Part shown: positions 1-8,230 of the stretch, piece by piece | Layout: each line of letters starts with the position of its first letter | Numbering within the stretch: the first letter of the stretch is position 1 | Origin: Rhodospirillales bacterium | GTDB taxonomy: Bacteria; Pseudomonadota; Alphaproteobacteria; Acetobacterales; Acetobacteraceae | Reading direction: 5' to 3' | Length of the DNA stretch: 37,794 bases | Assembly: GCA_017304945.1 (NCBI GenBank) | Contig: JAFKLG010000106.1 | Coordinates: 1-37,794, forward strand | Notes under the pieces: model-generated | What the model saw: only the letters and a program-made list of their open reading frames with translations | What the model was told of the DNA's origin: nothing | Databases searched by the model: none | Made by a program: the position numbers and the translations under genes

Positions 1-21
1 CAACTACGCTAGACTGAAACC

Positions 22-93
22 GCATGGCTCTAGCTCCCTTCGAGCTTCGATTCGGACAGGTCGTCGCAAAACCCATTCGAATCAGAGCCATGC
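22..93. repeat. 10-bp inverted repeat at left edge
   Basis: GCATGGCTCT at 22-31 is matched by its exact reverse complement at 84-93, with about 52 bases between. The flanks are less GC-rich than the rest of the window. Nothing here reads as a gene, and the structure may belong to something left of the window. Confidence 0.45.
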
Positions 94-127
94 ACCGCGT
101 CCAGAGCTTTTCATCCCGGACAGCAGT

Positions 128-347
128 GGGTCGAGCCCGGCCATGACGGAATGCAAGGTCCGTGCGTCCGGGGATGGCCGGGTCGAGCCCGGTCACGACG
201 GAATGCTAGGTCCGTGCGTCCGGGGATGGCCGGGTCGAGCCCGGCCATGACGGAATGCAGGGTCCGTGCGTCCCACCGACCGCCGCCGCCCTCTCGCGTC
301 ACCGTAGGGTCCGTGCGCCCCCACCACCGTAGGGTCCGTGCGTCCAC
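128..347. repeat. 52-bp tandem repeat array with hairpin cores
   Basis: About three copies of a 52-bp unit start near 128, 180 and 232, so the spacing is exactly 52. Each unit has a hairpin core, best preserved at 226-248, where ATGGCCGGG and CCCGGCCAT flank a TCGAG loop, followed by GACGGAATGC and a GGTCCGTGCGTCC tail. The tail is repeated alone near 306 and 328. Short frames on both strands here are repeat artefacts with low-complexity peptides. No other gene is visible in 1-395. Confidence 0.85.
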
Positions 348-395
348 CGAGTTCCGCAGCACGCCCGCCCGACCGTGGCGTGCGCCGAGCAGCAG

Positions 396-1538
396 CTACC
401 CCGCCGCTTCCGCCAGCACGCGCGTATTGTTTCGCACGGAAGCATCGGTCACCCGAATGCCGAGACCGGGCGCCTGCGGCACCACCACCATCCCGTTCTG
501 ATGCGGGATCCGCGCCTCCAGCACGTCCTCCAGCAGCACGTGGTGCGGCATGTAGAACTCGCAGCCCAGGCTGATGCCGGGCATCGCCGCGACGAATTGC
601 GTGCCGGCGGCGAGCGCGATGCCGCCCTCGTACAGCGTGCCCGCATAGCCCGCGAGGCCCGCCGTGTCGGCGATCCCCATCAGCGCCTGGCCGGCCAGCA
701 TCCCGCCGCATTTCATCAGCTTGACCGAGATCGCATCCGCCGCGCGCATCGCCACCACGCGCATCAGGTCGGTCGCGTCGAAGCAGCTCTCGTCGGCCAA
801 CAGCGGCGTGTCGAATGCCGCCGCCAGCGCCGCCATGGTGTCGAGATGCGGGCGCGGCACCGGCTGCTCGATGAAGGTCGGGCGGAACGTGTCGACGTCG
901 CGCAAGATGCGCATCGCCTCGAACGGCGTCAGTGCCTGATTGTAGTCGATGCGCAGGTCGACGGCGTCGCCGAACGTGTCGCGGATCGCGCCCAGCCGGC
1001 GCAGATCCTCGGCATGGCCGAGAACGCCGGTCTTCACCTTGAACAGCCGATGGCCGGCGGGAAGCATCGCGCGCATGCGGTCGAGGTCCGCCGCGAAGTC
1101 GGGATCGGCGATCGAGAAGGACAGCGGGATGGTGTCGCGCACCCGCCCGCCCAGCAGCTCCGCGATCGACAGGCCGCTCGCCTGGCCCAGCAGGTCGAAG
1201 CAGGCCGTTTCGATTGCGAACTTCGCCTCGGCGTGGCCCACCATCACCTTGTCGAGCCGCCGCAGCAGCGCGCGCACGTGGTTGGCGGGCTGTCCGATCA
1301 CCGCCGGCCGCAGATAGCGGTCGAGCGCGGCGAACGCCGCTTCGGCGGTGCCGGTGAACACTTCCCACGGCGCCGCCTCGCCCCAGCCGGTGAGCCCGCC
1401 CGCGTCGAGCCGGACCAGCACGCGCTTCACCGTGTCCTTGACGTGGCCGACGCCCTGCAGGCGGGTCATCGCGATCGGGCTTTCGACCAGCCAGACGCTC
1501 AGGCGCTCGATCGTCAGCGCCGGCACCGCGTGCGTCAT
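396..1538 (-). CDS. Mandelate racemase/muconate lactonizing enzyme family protein
   Basis: This 380-residue enolase-superfamily enzyme should form an enolate intermediate on a carboxylate substrate, with Mg2+ in the cytoplasm. The muconate-lactonizing subgroup signature is present: KVK at 167-169, metal ligands D198 (RIDYNQ), E224 (FIEQP) and D249 (LADES), and the second catalytic lysine K273 (SVKLMK). The start at 1538 is preferred over an upstream ATG at 1574 because it forms an ATGA overlap with the stop of the creatininase-family gene, so the two are probably translationally coupled. Muconate cycloisomerase, dipeptide epimerase and other MLE-type activities all fit; the sequence does not fix the substrate. 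No ring-cleavage dioxygenase or other aromatic-pathway gene lies nearby, so a muconate role is unproven. Confidence 0.88.
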   Translation of the reverse strand: MTHAVPALTIERLSVWLVESPIAMTRLQGVGHVKDTVKRVLVRLDAGGLTGWGEAAPWEVFTGTAEAAFAALDRYLRPAVIGQPANHVRALLRRLDKVMVGHAEAKFAIETACFDLLGQASGLSIAELLGGRVRDTIPLSFSIADPDFAADLDRMRAMLPAGHRLFKVKTGVLGHAEDLRRLGAIRDTFGDAVDLRIDYNQALTPFEAMRILRDVDTFRPTFIEQPVPRPHLDTMAALAAAFDTPLLADESCFDATDLMRVVAMRAADAISVKLMKCGGMLAGQALMGIADTAGLAGYAGTLYEGGIALAAGTQFVAAMPGISLGCEFYMPHHVLLEDVLEARIPHQNGMVVVPQAPGLGIRVTDASVRNNTRVLAEAAG

Positions 1539-2353
1539 GTGCGCGCGGCGAAATGGATCGCGAAGCGGGCGCACAGCTCGACCAGGCGTTCGGCCAGCGC
1601 CGCGCCGGTCTCGGCCGAGGACAGGTTCGGGTCACCGCCGCCCACGCCGGCGTGGTAGATCTCGTCGTATTCGTGCGGCACGTTCACCTCCGCGCCCTCG
1701 AAGCGCATGGCCCCGAGCGCGGTGAAGTCGAGGTCGAGCGCGGGGTCGTGCTTGAGCGGCGCGGCCTGCGGGATCAGGTCCTTGCGGATCAGCTCCGGGA
1801 ACAAGTGCAGGCCGAGGCTGGTGAGCGGATCGGCGCCATGGCCGGAGACGCGCTTCGCCAGGTCGGCGCCGATCAGGCCGGGGAGCATGCCGTAGGCGAT
1901 GCGCCACAGGTACAGGCTGGGGATCACGCGGCGATGCGCGACATATTTGGCGCGCGCGACCTCCCCGATCGGGCCGACATTGCCGCCATGGCCGTTGATC
2001 ACGATGATCCGCGTCAGGTCGTGGCGATAGAGGTTGTCGACCATCTCCTCCAGCACGCGCGCGAGCAGCGGCTGCGACAGCGCGATGCCGCCGGGCATCG
2101 GCCCGAAGAAATCGGCGCCGCCGAACGGCACCACCGGCGCGACCAGCGTGCGCGTGCCCCGCTCGCTGGCGCGCACGGCCGCGAGTTCGGCGACCTTCTC
2201 GGCCAGCAGGTAGTCGCCCATGGGCGCGTGCGGCCCCTGGTCCTCATGGCTGCCCATCGGCAGCAGGATCACCGGGTTCGCCGCGTAGACGTCGCGCGCC
2301 TCTCCCGCGGTGAGGGTGCCCATGTGGACCTTGGGGGTGGTGAGCGCGACCAT
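1535..2353 (-). CDS. Creatininase family amidohydrolase
   Basis: A 272-residue member of the creatininase (creatinine amidohydrolase/MftE) family, whose metal-dependent members open cyclic amides or cut amide bonds. The N-terminal metal motif lies at 35-47 (SHEDQGPHAPMGD, with E37, H42, D47), and NGHGGN at 120-125 supplies another histidine, H122. In the usual family pattern (TEQHGPH) a histidine sits two residues after the glutamate. Here that position is Gln39 and a histidine precedes the glutamate instead, so this is a variant metal site. The ATG at 2353 has an AAGGA element about 11 bases upstream. It is the first gene of a two-gene unit with the enolase-superfamily enzyme, suggesting consecutive steps in catabolism of an unknown amide or lactam. 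Confidence 0.88.
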   Translation of the reverse strand: MVALTTPKVHMGTLTAGEARDVYAANPVILLPMGSHEDQGPHAPMGDYLLAEKVAELAAVRASERGTRTLVAPVVPFGGADFFGPMPGGIALSQPLLARVLEEMVDNLYRHDLTRIIVINGHGGNVGPIGEVARAKYVAHRRVIPSLYLWRIAYGMLPGLIGADLAKRVSGHGADPLTSLGLHLFPELIRKDLIPQAAPLKHDPALDLDFTALGAMRFEGAEVNVPHEYDEIYHAGVGGGDPNLSSAETGAALAERLVELCARFAIHFAART

Positions 2354-2495
2354 GCGTATCTGATCCTTCGGTGAAGCGGCGCGAGCCTAGCGCCGTCGCC
2401 TCCCGCCGCGCAGCCCCCCGTCGCGCCGTACTCCCACCCCGCCGTCGCCGGGTTCCGACCCGGCGATCCCCACGGGCACCGTCTGAACGGTTGGG

Positions 2496-2519
2496 ATCCG
2501 CGGGTCGGGGCCCGCGGAT
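2496..2519. repeat. Dispersed hairpin element (ATCCGCGGG type)
   Basis: A perfect 9-bp stem (ATCCGCGGG at 2496-2504, CCCGCGGAT at 2511-2519) encloses a six-base loop and is followed by GACGG. It belongs to the same family as the hairpins at 226, 17686, 22713, 22771 and 34753 and forms the left end of the tandem array that follows. Confidence 0.8.
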
Positions 2520-2640
2520 GACGGCGGGGGCGGGCCTGCGGATGACGGCATGTGCGGGGCCCGCGGATGACGGCATGGGCGGGCCCGCGGATGACGGCAT
2601 GTGCGGGGCCCGCGGATGACGGCATGGGCGGGCCCCGACC
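2511..2640. repeat. 24/25-bp tandem array of hairpin half-units
   Basis: The word GCGGATGACGGC recurs at 2514, 2538, 2563, 2587 and 2612, so spacing alternates 24, 25, 24, 25. Each unit carries a GGGCCCGCGGATGACGGCATG-like core, apparently grown from one arm of the adjacent hairpin. The region 2354-2669 between the creatininase-family gene and the DNA ligase holds these repeats and no credible gene. Confidence 0.85.
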
Positions 2641-2669
2641 CGGCGATCCCCGCTGGCACCGCCCATCCC

Positions 2670-4247
2670 TCAGGCCAGGCGGTTCTCCACCAGCGCCATC
2701 ACCGTCTCCAGCGTGTCCGCCTCCGCCGCCGGCTTGTCGGTGCGGATGCGGGACACCCGGGGGAACCGCAGCGCTACCCCCGACTTGTGCCGCGTCGAGA
2801 GCTGCGCCGCGTCGAACGCCACCTCCAGCACGAGCGCCTTCTCCACCTCCCGCACCGGGCCGAACCGCGCCGTCGTGTGGTTGCGGATCCAACGGTCGAG
2901 GAACGCCAGCTCCTGGTCGGTGAAGCCGAAATACGCCTTGCCGATCGGCACCAGCTCCGCCCCCTTCCACACCCCGAACGTGTAGTCGGAGTAGTAGGAG
3001 CTGCGCTTGCCGTGGCCGCGCTGCGCATACATCAGCACTGCATCCACCGTCAGCGGGTCGCGCTTCCACTTCCACCACTGCCCCTTCACCCGGCCGGCCA
3101 CATAGGGCGCGCTGCCCCGCTTCAGCATCAGCCCCTCGATCGACGCCGCCCGCGCCCCGTCGCGCAGCGCCGCCAGCTCCTCGAGCGAATGGAAGCGGAT
3201 CAGCGGCGACAGCTCCATGTGCGCCGGCCGGGTGCGGGCGAACCACGCCTCCAGCCGCGCGCGGCGGTCGTCGAACGGCAGCGGCCGCACGTCCTCATGC
3301 GCCTCGAACAGCAGGTCGTAGAGCCGGATCGCCACCGGGTACTGCGCCATCATCCGCGCGGTCACCGCCTTGCGGTTCAGCCGCTGCTGCAGGTCGGCGA
3401 ACGGCGCCACCGTACCGTCGCGCACCACCAGCAGCTCGCCGTCCAGCACGGCGTGGAAGTCCATCGCCTCCAGGATCTCGGGGAAGGCGGCGGAAATCTC
3501 CTCGGCGCCGCGGGAATACAGCCGCTTGCCGGCCGGCGTCGCCACGAGCTGGACGCGGATGCCGTCCCATTTCCACTCCGCCCGCCACGCCTCGGGCTGC
3601 AGCCCGGCCAGGTCCCCCGCCTCCAGCGGATGCGCCAGCATCGGCGGCCGGAACACCGGGGCATCCGCCGGGTCGGGCCGCGGGGCGTGGCCGTCGAGCC
3701 AGGCGAACAGCGGCGCGTAGGGCGGCGCGAGCCCGTGCCACACCTCCTCCACCTCGTCGGGCGTCACGCCGCCCATCTCCGCCAGTGCGATCTTGGCGAG
3801 CCGCCCCGAGGCGCCGACCCGCAGCGCCCCGGTGATCAGCTTCAGCAGCGCGAAGCGCGCCGACGGCTCCAGCGCGTCCAGCCACGCCGCCACCAGCGCG
3901 GGCAGCGCGGGCTTGGGCGTCGTCTCCAGCCCCTCCACGACCGCCGCGAGCGAGGGCGGCGGCGCGTTGGTGGCGGCGGCCGGCCACATCAGCGCGACCG
4001 TCTCCGCGAGGTCGCCCACATAGTCGTAGGACCAGCCGAACAGCACCGGGTCGGTGCGCGCGGCCGCGAGATCGCGGATCAGGCCCGGCTTGGCGGCGGA
4101 AAACCCGAGTTCCCCGGTGATCGCGGCCAGCGCGATGCCGCGGTCCGGATCCGGTTCGGTGGCGAAGTAGTGCCGCAGCAGCGCGATCTTGGCATTGCGC
4201 GACGGGGTGAAGACGAGGCGCTCCAGCAGGGCGGCGAACGCGATCAT
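2670..4247 (-). CDS. ATP-dependent DNA ligase, bacterial PP_1105-type
   Basis: Seals nicks in duplex DNA using ATP, through a covalent lysine-AMP intermediate. The protein has an N-terminal region of about 190 residues, then the nucleotidyltransferase domain with KWDGIR at 226-231 (K226 is the AMP-accepting lysine), and a C-terminal OB-type region. The full-length pattern, including LVFTPSRNAK near the start, is that of the bacterial family that usually travels with a ligase-associated exonuclease, a DEXH helicase and a phosphoesterase in DNA repair. None of those partners is next to it here. I chose the ATG at 4247 (MIAFAALLERL) because family members begin there. The frame stays open to 4304 (19 more residues) and no clear ribosome-binding site decides. 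NAD-dependent LigA is presumably elsewhere and essential. Confidence 0.88.
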   Translation of the reverse strand: MIAFAALLERLVFTPSRNAKIALLRHYFATEPDPDRGIALAAITGELGFSAAKPGLIRDLAAARTDPVLFGWSYDYVGDLAETVALMWPAAATNAPPPSLAAVVEGLETTPKPALPALVAAWLDALEPSARFALLKLITGALRVGASGRLAKIALAEMGGVTPDEVEEVWHGLAPPYAPLFAWLDGHAPRPDPADAPVFRPPMLAHPLEAGDLAGLQPEAWRAEWKWDGIRVQLVATPAGKRLYSRGAEEISAAFPEILEAMDFHAVLDGELLVVRDGTVAPFADLQQRLNRKAVTARMMAQYPVAIRLYDLLFEAHEDVRPLPFDDRRARLEAWFARTRPAHMELSPLIRFHSLEELAALRDGARAASIEGLMLKRGSAPYVAGRVKGQWWKWKRDPLTVDAVLMYAQRGHGKRSSYYSDYTFGVWKGAELVPIGKAYFGFTDQELAFLDRWIRNHTTARFGPVREVEKALVLEVAFDAAQLSTRHKSGVALRFPRVSRIRTDKPAAEADTLETVMALVENRLA

Positions 4248-4338
4248 GGCCGCCATGTTGGGGCGGACCCCGGCTCCCACCAGCGCCACCATCCGGCACG
4301 GCACGCGTGACGCCTCGGGAAATCACCCGTCATGGTTG

Positions 4339-4352
4339 CATGATCGATCATG
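4339..4352. promoter_or_regulatory. Perfect 14-bp palindrome upstream of histidine kinase
   Basis: CATGATCGATCATG is perfectly self-complementary. It is followed at 4353-4369 by a second inverted pair, AACAG-N7-CTGTT. Both lie in an unusually AT-rich stretch between the divergent DNA ligase and histidine kinase genes, about 100 bases before the kinase start. A regulator site is plausible, but no family can be named. Confidence 0.4.
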
Positions 4353-4453
4353 AACAGTTAGTTTCTGTTACGATTGTCGTATTCCTCAACAGGACCGTAA
4401 GCGCGCCTCCGGCGGCGCCACGGTCAGCGGCGCCGACCGGGGAGCCAGGAACC

Positions 4454-5713
4454 ATGCTGGACGGAACCCAGAAGGTGGAGTCGGGCGAAGCGCCGGCCGC
4501 CAACCGGGCGGACGATGCGGCGATGTTTCGCGCCGCCGTGGAATCCGCGCCCTACGCCATCCTGATGGTGGAGGGCGACGGCACCATCGCCTGGCTCAAC
4601 GGAGAGGTCGAGCGCCTGTTCGGCTGGACCCGCGCGGAGCTGGTGGGCCAGCCGGTCGAGCGCCTGGTCCCGGACCGGCTGCGGCACCCGCATGCACAGC
4701 TGCGCCGCGCGTTCGAGCGGGAGCCGGCGCTCCGCCCCATGGGGGCCGGCCGCGATCTCCATGGGCGGCGCAAGGACGGGTCGGAGTTTCCGGTCGAGGT
4801 CGGGTTGAAGCCCGTCGCCACCCCGCGCGGCCGCGGCGTCCTCGCCGCCATCACCGACATTACCCTGCGCCGCCGGGCGGAGGAGGATCTGCGCCACCTC
4901 AACAAGGCGCTGGCCAGCGCCAATCGCGCGCTGCGGCAGGCCACTGCCGAGATCAGCCGCAAGAGCGAGGAGGTCGAGAGCTTCGTCTACATCGTCTCGC
5001 ACGACCTGCGCGCGCCGCTGGTCAACCTGCAGGGTTTCGCGAAGGAGCTCGAACTCGGCTGCGCCACGCTCGAGCAGGCAGTCGCCGGCCTCGACGTGCC
5101 GCCGCCGACACGGGCCCATCTGCACGCGATCCTGGGGGAGGACATCCTCGACCCGCTCCGCTTCATCGGCGCCAGCGTCGCCAAGTTCGACCGCCTGATC
5201 ACCGCGCTGCTGACGCTGTCCCGCACCGGCACCCAGGCCTACCGGCACGACCGGCTGGACATGGCGGCGGTCGTCGCCGCCACGCTCGACGCGCTGCGCC
5301 GTTCCACCGAGGCCGTCGGCGCGACGATCGCCGTCGATCCGCTGCCGGAGGCGTTCGGCGATCCGACCGCGGTCGGCCAGATCGTCGCCAACCTGGTCGA
5401 GAACGCCGTCAAATACGCCGACCCCGACCGCCCGCCGCGCATCGAGATCGGTGGCCGGTCCGAACCGCCGGACGCGCATTTCTGGGTCCGCGACAACGGT
5501 GTCGGCATCCCCGAACAGGCCATCCCACGCCTGTTCCAGGTGTTCCAGCGATTCCATCCGGAGCGTGCCGCCGGCGACGGCATCGGCCTCGCGGCGGTCA
5601 AGCGCATCGTCGCGCGGCTGGGCGGCCGCGTCTGGGCCGAAGCGCTCGATCCGGTCGGCACCGCGTTCCACTTCACCCTCCCCTGCGATCCGGCGAAGGC
5701 CCAGACCGAATGA
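4454..5713 (+). CDS. PAS-domain sensor histidine kinase
   Basis: A 419-residue kinase with no membrane segment, so probably a soluble sensor. A PAS domain occupies about 22-140, followed by a coiled-coil linker (about 141-172), a dimerisation helix with SHDLRAPL (phospho-accepting H183), and an ATPase domain with an N box (NLVENAVKYADP), DNGVGIPE and GIGLA. The two dimerisation helices are separated by a longer insert than usual (about 200-235), a layout I associate with phytochrome-like kinases that pair with Rcp1-type regulators. The start at 4454 is preferred over a GTG at 4307 because GGAG and AGGA precede it. The stop overlaps the next start (ATGA), so kinase and regulator are translated together. 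The signal sensed by the PAS domain cannot be read from sequence. Confidence 0.9.
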   Translation: MLDGTQKVESGEAPAANRADDAAMFRAAVESAPYAILMVEGDGTIAWLNGEVERLFGWTRAELVGQPVERLVPDRLRHPHAQLRRAFEREPALRPMGAGRDLHGRRKDGSEFPVEVGLKPVATPRGRGVLAAITDITLRRRAEEDLRHLNKALASANRALRQATAEISRKSEEVESFVYIVSHDLRAPLVNLQGFAKELELGCATLEQAVAGLDVPPPTRAHLHAILGEDILDPLRFIGASVAKFDRLITALLTLSRTGTQAYRHDRLDMAAVVAATLDALRRSTEAVGATIAVDPLPEAFGDPTAVGQIVANLVENAVKYADPDRPPRIEIGGRSEPPDAHFWVRDNGVGIPEQAIPRLFQVFQRFHPERAAGDGIGLAAVKRIVARLGGRVWAEALDPVGTAFHFTLPCDPAKAQTE

Positions 5714-6201
5714 TGCCCGAACATCCGGCCGTGACCATCCTGGTGGTCGACGACGACGAAGGTCATTGCGAGCTGATCCGCCGCAACCTGCGCCGCGGCG
5801 GCGTCAGCAACCCGGTGGTGACGCTGCACCGGGGCAAGGACGCGCTCGCCTATGTGCGCGAGCGGGGACGCGACCGCCACGCCAACGAGCCCGAACGGCT
5901 GCTGATGCTGCTCGACATCAACATGCCGGGCGGGCTCAACGGCGTCGACGTGCTGCGCGAGATCAAGGCCGATCCGGTGACGCGCAAGATCCCGGTGATC
6001 ATCCTGACCACCACCGACGATCCGCGGGAGATCGGGCGCTGCTACGACCTCGGCTGCAGCATCTACATCACCAAGCCGGTGGAGGCGCAGGCGTTCATCG
6101 ACGCGATCAAGCGGCTGGGCCTGCTGGTCTCCATCGTCAGCCTGGCCCCGATGCGGCCGGACGGCGCGCCGACGCCTCTGCTGCCGGGCGACCAGCCGTG
6201 A
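5710..6201 (+). CDS. Single-domain response regulator, Rcp1-like
   Basis: A 163-residue receiver with no output domain. The acidic pocket is D14-D16, the phospho-acceptor D69 (LLDINMPG), the switch threonines lie at 100-102 (LTTTDDP), and the conserved lysine is K122 (ITKPVE). The longer loop before the acceptor aspartate (about 50-66) is typical of the Rcp1 branch, which takes phosphate from bacteriophytochrome-like or PAS kinases. Its start overlaps the stop of the upstream kinase in ATGATG, so either of two adjacent ATGs may be used. It probably carries phosphate from the first kinase to a phosphotransfer protein or feeds back on the hybrid kinase. No DNA-binding partner is encoded nearby. 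Confidence 0.92.
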   Translation: MMPEHPAVTILVVDDDEGHCELIRRNLRRGGVSNPVVTLHRGKDALAYVRERGRDRHANEPERLLMLLDINMPGGLNGVDVLREIKADPVTRKIPVIILTTTDDPREIGRCYDLGCSIYITKPVEAQAFIDAIKRLGLLVSIVSLAPMRPDGAPTPLLPGDQP

Positions 6202-6247
6202 CCGGTTCGGCAATGCCCGCCCCCACGCGCCGATCGGGCGTCGCGCG

Positions 6248-8191
6248 ATGAACATCGAGACCATCCCCCGCGTCCTGATCGTCGAGGACCAGCCGGAGAC
6301 GGCGGAACTCGCCCGCCGCACCCTGCTCCGCGCCGGCTACGCGCCGCATCTCAGCGGATCGGTGGACCGCGCCAAGCGGATGCTGCGCAACGGCGGGTTC
6401 GCCGCCCTGGTGCTGGATTTCCACCTGCCCGACGGCAGCGCCTGGGACGTGGTCGAGATCGCGCATGCGGCCACACCGCGCGTGCCCGTGGTGCTGGTCA
6501 CCGCCATGGGCAGCGAGAGCGTCGCGGCCGAGGCGATCGCGCGCGGCGTCACCTATTACGTGCGCAAGTCCGACACGTTCCGGGAGGATCTCACCGGCGC
6601 GGTGGGTCGCGCGATCAGCCTCGCCCGCATGCAGGCGGCGCTGCAGCACGACAGCGCGCTGCTCCAGCTGATCGCCGACAACGCCAACGACATCATCATG
6701 CTGCTCGATGCGGAGGAGACCATCCTCTATGCCTCCGGCGCGGCGGAACGCATCCTCGGCTACCCGCCCTCCGACCTGCTGGGTAAGCCGTTGAGCGCGC
6801 TGGTCAACCCCGAGGACGCCGAGGCGGCCGAACTTCCGTCCGCCCGCATGCGCCACCTCATGTTCTGCCGCACCCGGGACAATCGCCCCGTGCTGCTCGA
6901 GCCGACCTTCCGGCCGGTGGGCCAGCCGGCGGCGGCGCGCACGATCGGCGTGCTGCGCGACGTCACCGACCAGGTACGGGTCGAGGAGCAGTTGAACCAC
7001 CAGCAGCGGATGGAGACGGTCGGCCAGCTCACCGCCGGGATCGCGCACGACTTCAACAATCTGCTGCAGGCGATGATGGGCAGCCTCGAACTGCTGATCG
7101 ACGAAGTCGGCGACCGGCCGGAAATGCGCGAATGCGCGGAAGGCGCCTTGCGCATGGGCGAGCGCGGCGCCCGCCTGACCCATCACCTGCTCGCCTTCGC
7201 CCGCAAGCAGGTGCTGAAACCCCGCGCGCTCGACCTGCCGGACCTGATCGGCGACATCGTCCACACCCTCCGCCGCACACTCGGCCCGCAGATCTCGATC
7301 CCGATCGAGATCCAGTCCGACATGCCGCAGGTCTATGCCGATCCCGGCCAGCTCGAGGCGGCGATGCTGAACCTGGCCCTCAACGCCCGCGACGCCATGC
7401 CGAAAGGCGGCACGCTGCGCATCGCCGTGTGCGAGGCCGGCCCCGTGGTGCTCAACCCGCTCGAGGATCCGACGCAACGCCCCTATGTGGTGCTGAGCGT
7501 CTCCGATACCGGCACCGGCATGACCCCGGAGACCTTGGCCAAGGCCTGCGAGCCGTTCTTCACCACCAAGGGGCCCAAAGGGTCGGGCCTCGGCCTCTCG
7601 ATGGTGCACGGATTCGCGCGCCAGTCCGGCGGCGACATGCGGGTGCTGAGCCGGCTGGGCGAGGGCACCCGCGTGGAAGTCTGGCTGCCGGTCGCCGAAC
7701 AGCCGGTGGAGGACCCGCCGGAGCCGCTGCTCACCATCGAACGCGGCGCCGGCCGGGTGCTGCTGGTCGACGACGAGGCGGAGGTGCTGGTCACGCTGGG
7801 CTCCTTCCTGCGCGGCACCGGCTTCACCGTCGACACGGTCGGATCGGGCGACGAGGCGCTGAGCCGGCTCGCCCGCGGGCCCGAGATCGACGTGCTGGTC
7901 ACCGACTACGCCATGCCGGGCCTGGATGGACCGGAACTGGTGGCGCAGGCCCGCCAGCTCCGCCCCGACCTGCCCGTGCTGGTGGTCAGCGGCTACGCCG
8001 AGGCGGAGCGGCTGGAGAGTCGCGCCCCCGAAACCCGCGTGATGCGCAAGCCGTTCCGGCGCAAGGCGCTGGTGCAGCAGGTCGCGTCGCTGATCGAGCG
8101 CTCCCCGCTCACGGTGGAGCCGGCGCGCGGCGGCGAGGCAGCCGGCCCTGCAACCCAGGTTCCGGCGCTTCGCCCGCCCCCGTTCCGGTAG
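6248..8191 (+). CDS. Hybrid histidine kinase with receivers at both ends (REC-PAS-HisKA-HATPase-REC)
   Basis: A 647-residue protein with no membrane segment. Order: receiver 1 (about 8-125, acceptor D57, RKS lysine near 107), a PAS domain (about 136-245), dimerisation helix with GIAHDFNN (H267), ATPase domain with ALNARDAM, SDTGTGM and GSGLGLSM (about 365-482), and receiver 2 (about 503-620, VDDE, acceptor D553, VSGY, MRKPF). The AHDFNN motif is that of the NtrB-like/HWE-adjacent group common in hybrid kinases. Receiver 1 lets another kinase, plausibly the one encoded at 4454, control this enzyme. It begins 46 bases after the upstream stop. The C-terminal tail after 625 is proline/alanine-rich and looks disordered. 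Confidence 0.92.
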   Translation: MNIETIPRVLIVEDQPETAELARRTLLRAGYAPHLSGSVDRAKRMLRNGGFAALVLDFHLPDGSAWDVVEIAHAATPRVPVVLVTAMGSESVAAEAIARGVTYYVRKSDTFREDLTGAVGRAISLARMQAALQHDSALLQLIADNANDIIMLLDAEETILYASGAAERILGYPPSDLLGKPLSALVNPEDAEAAELPSARMRHLMFCRTRDNRPVLLEPTFRPVGQPAAARTIGVLRDVTDQVRVEEQLNHQQRMETVGQLTAGIAHDFNNLLQAMMGSLELLIDEVGDRPEMRECAEGALRMGERGARLTHHLLAFARKQVLKPRALDLPDLIGDIVHTLRRTLGPQISIPIEIQSDMPQVYADPGQLEAAMLNLALNARDAMPKGGTLRIAVCEAGPVVLNPLEDPTQRPYVVLSVSDTGTGMTPETLAKACEPFFTTKGPKGSGLGLSMVHGFARQSGGDMRVLSRLGEGTRVEVWLPVAEQPVEDPPEPLLTIERGAGRVLLVDDEAEVLVTLGSFLRGTGFTVDTVGSGDEALSRLARGPEIDVLVTDYAMPGLDGPELVAQARQLRPDLPVLVVSGYAEAERLESRAPETRVMRKPFRRKALVQQVASLIERSPLTVEPARGGEAAGPATQVPALRPPPFR

Positions 8192-8230
8192 GTCGGCGGG
8201 CGCTCCGTCCGGTTCGCGCCGCCCCGCCGA

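Noticed and set aside
375..1658. Long + strand frame over the enolase-superfamily gene
   Set aside because: His/Arg/Gln-rich shadow of the real minus-strand gene.
128..2640. Repeats at 128-347 and 2511-2640 as CRISPR arrays
   Set aside because: Copies follow one another directly with no unique spacers of constant length, and no cas gene is present.
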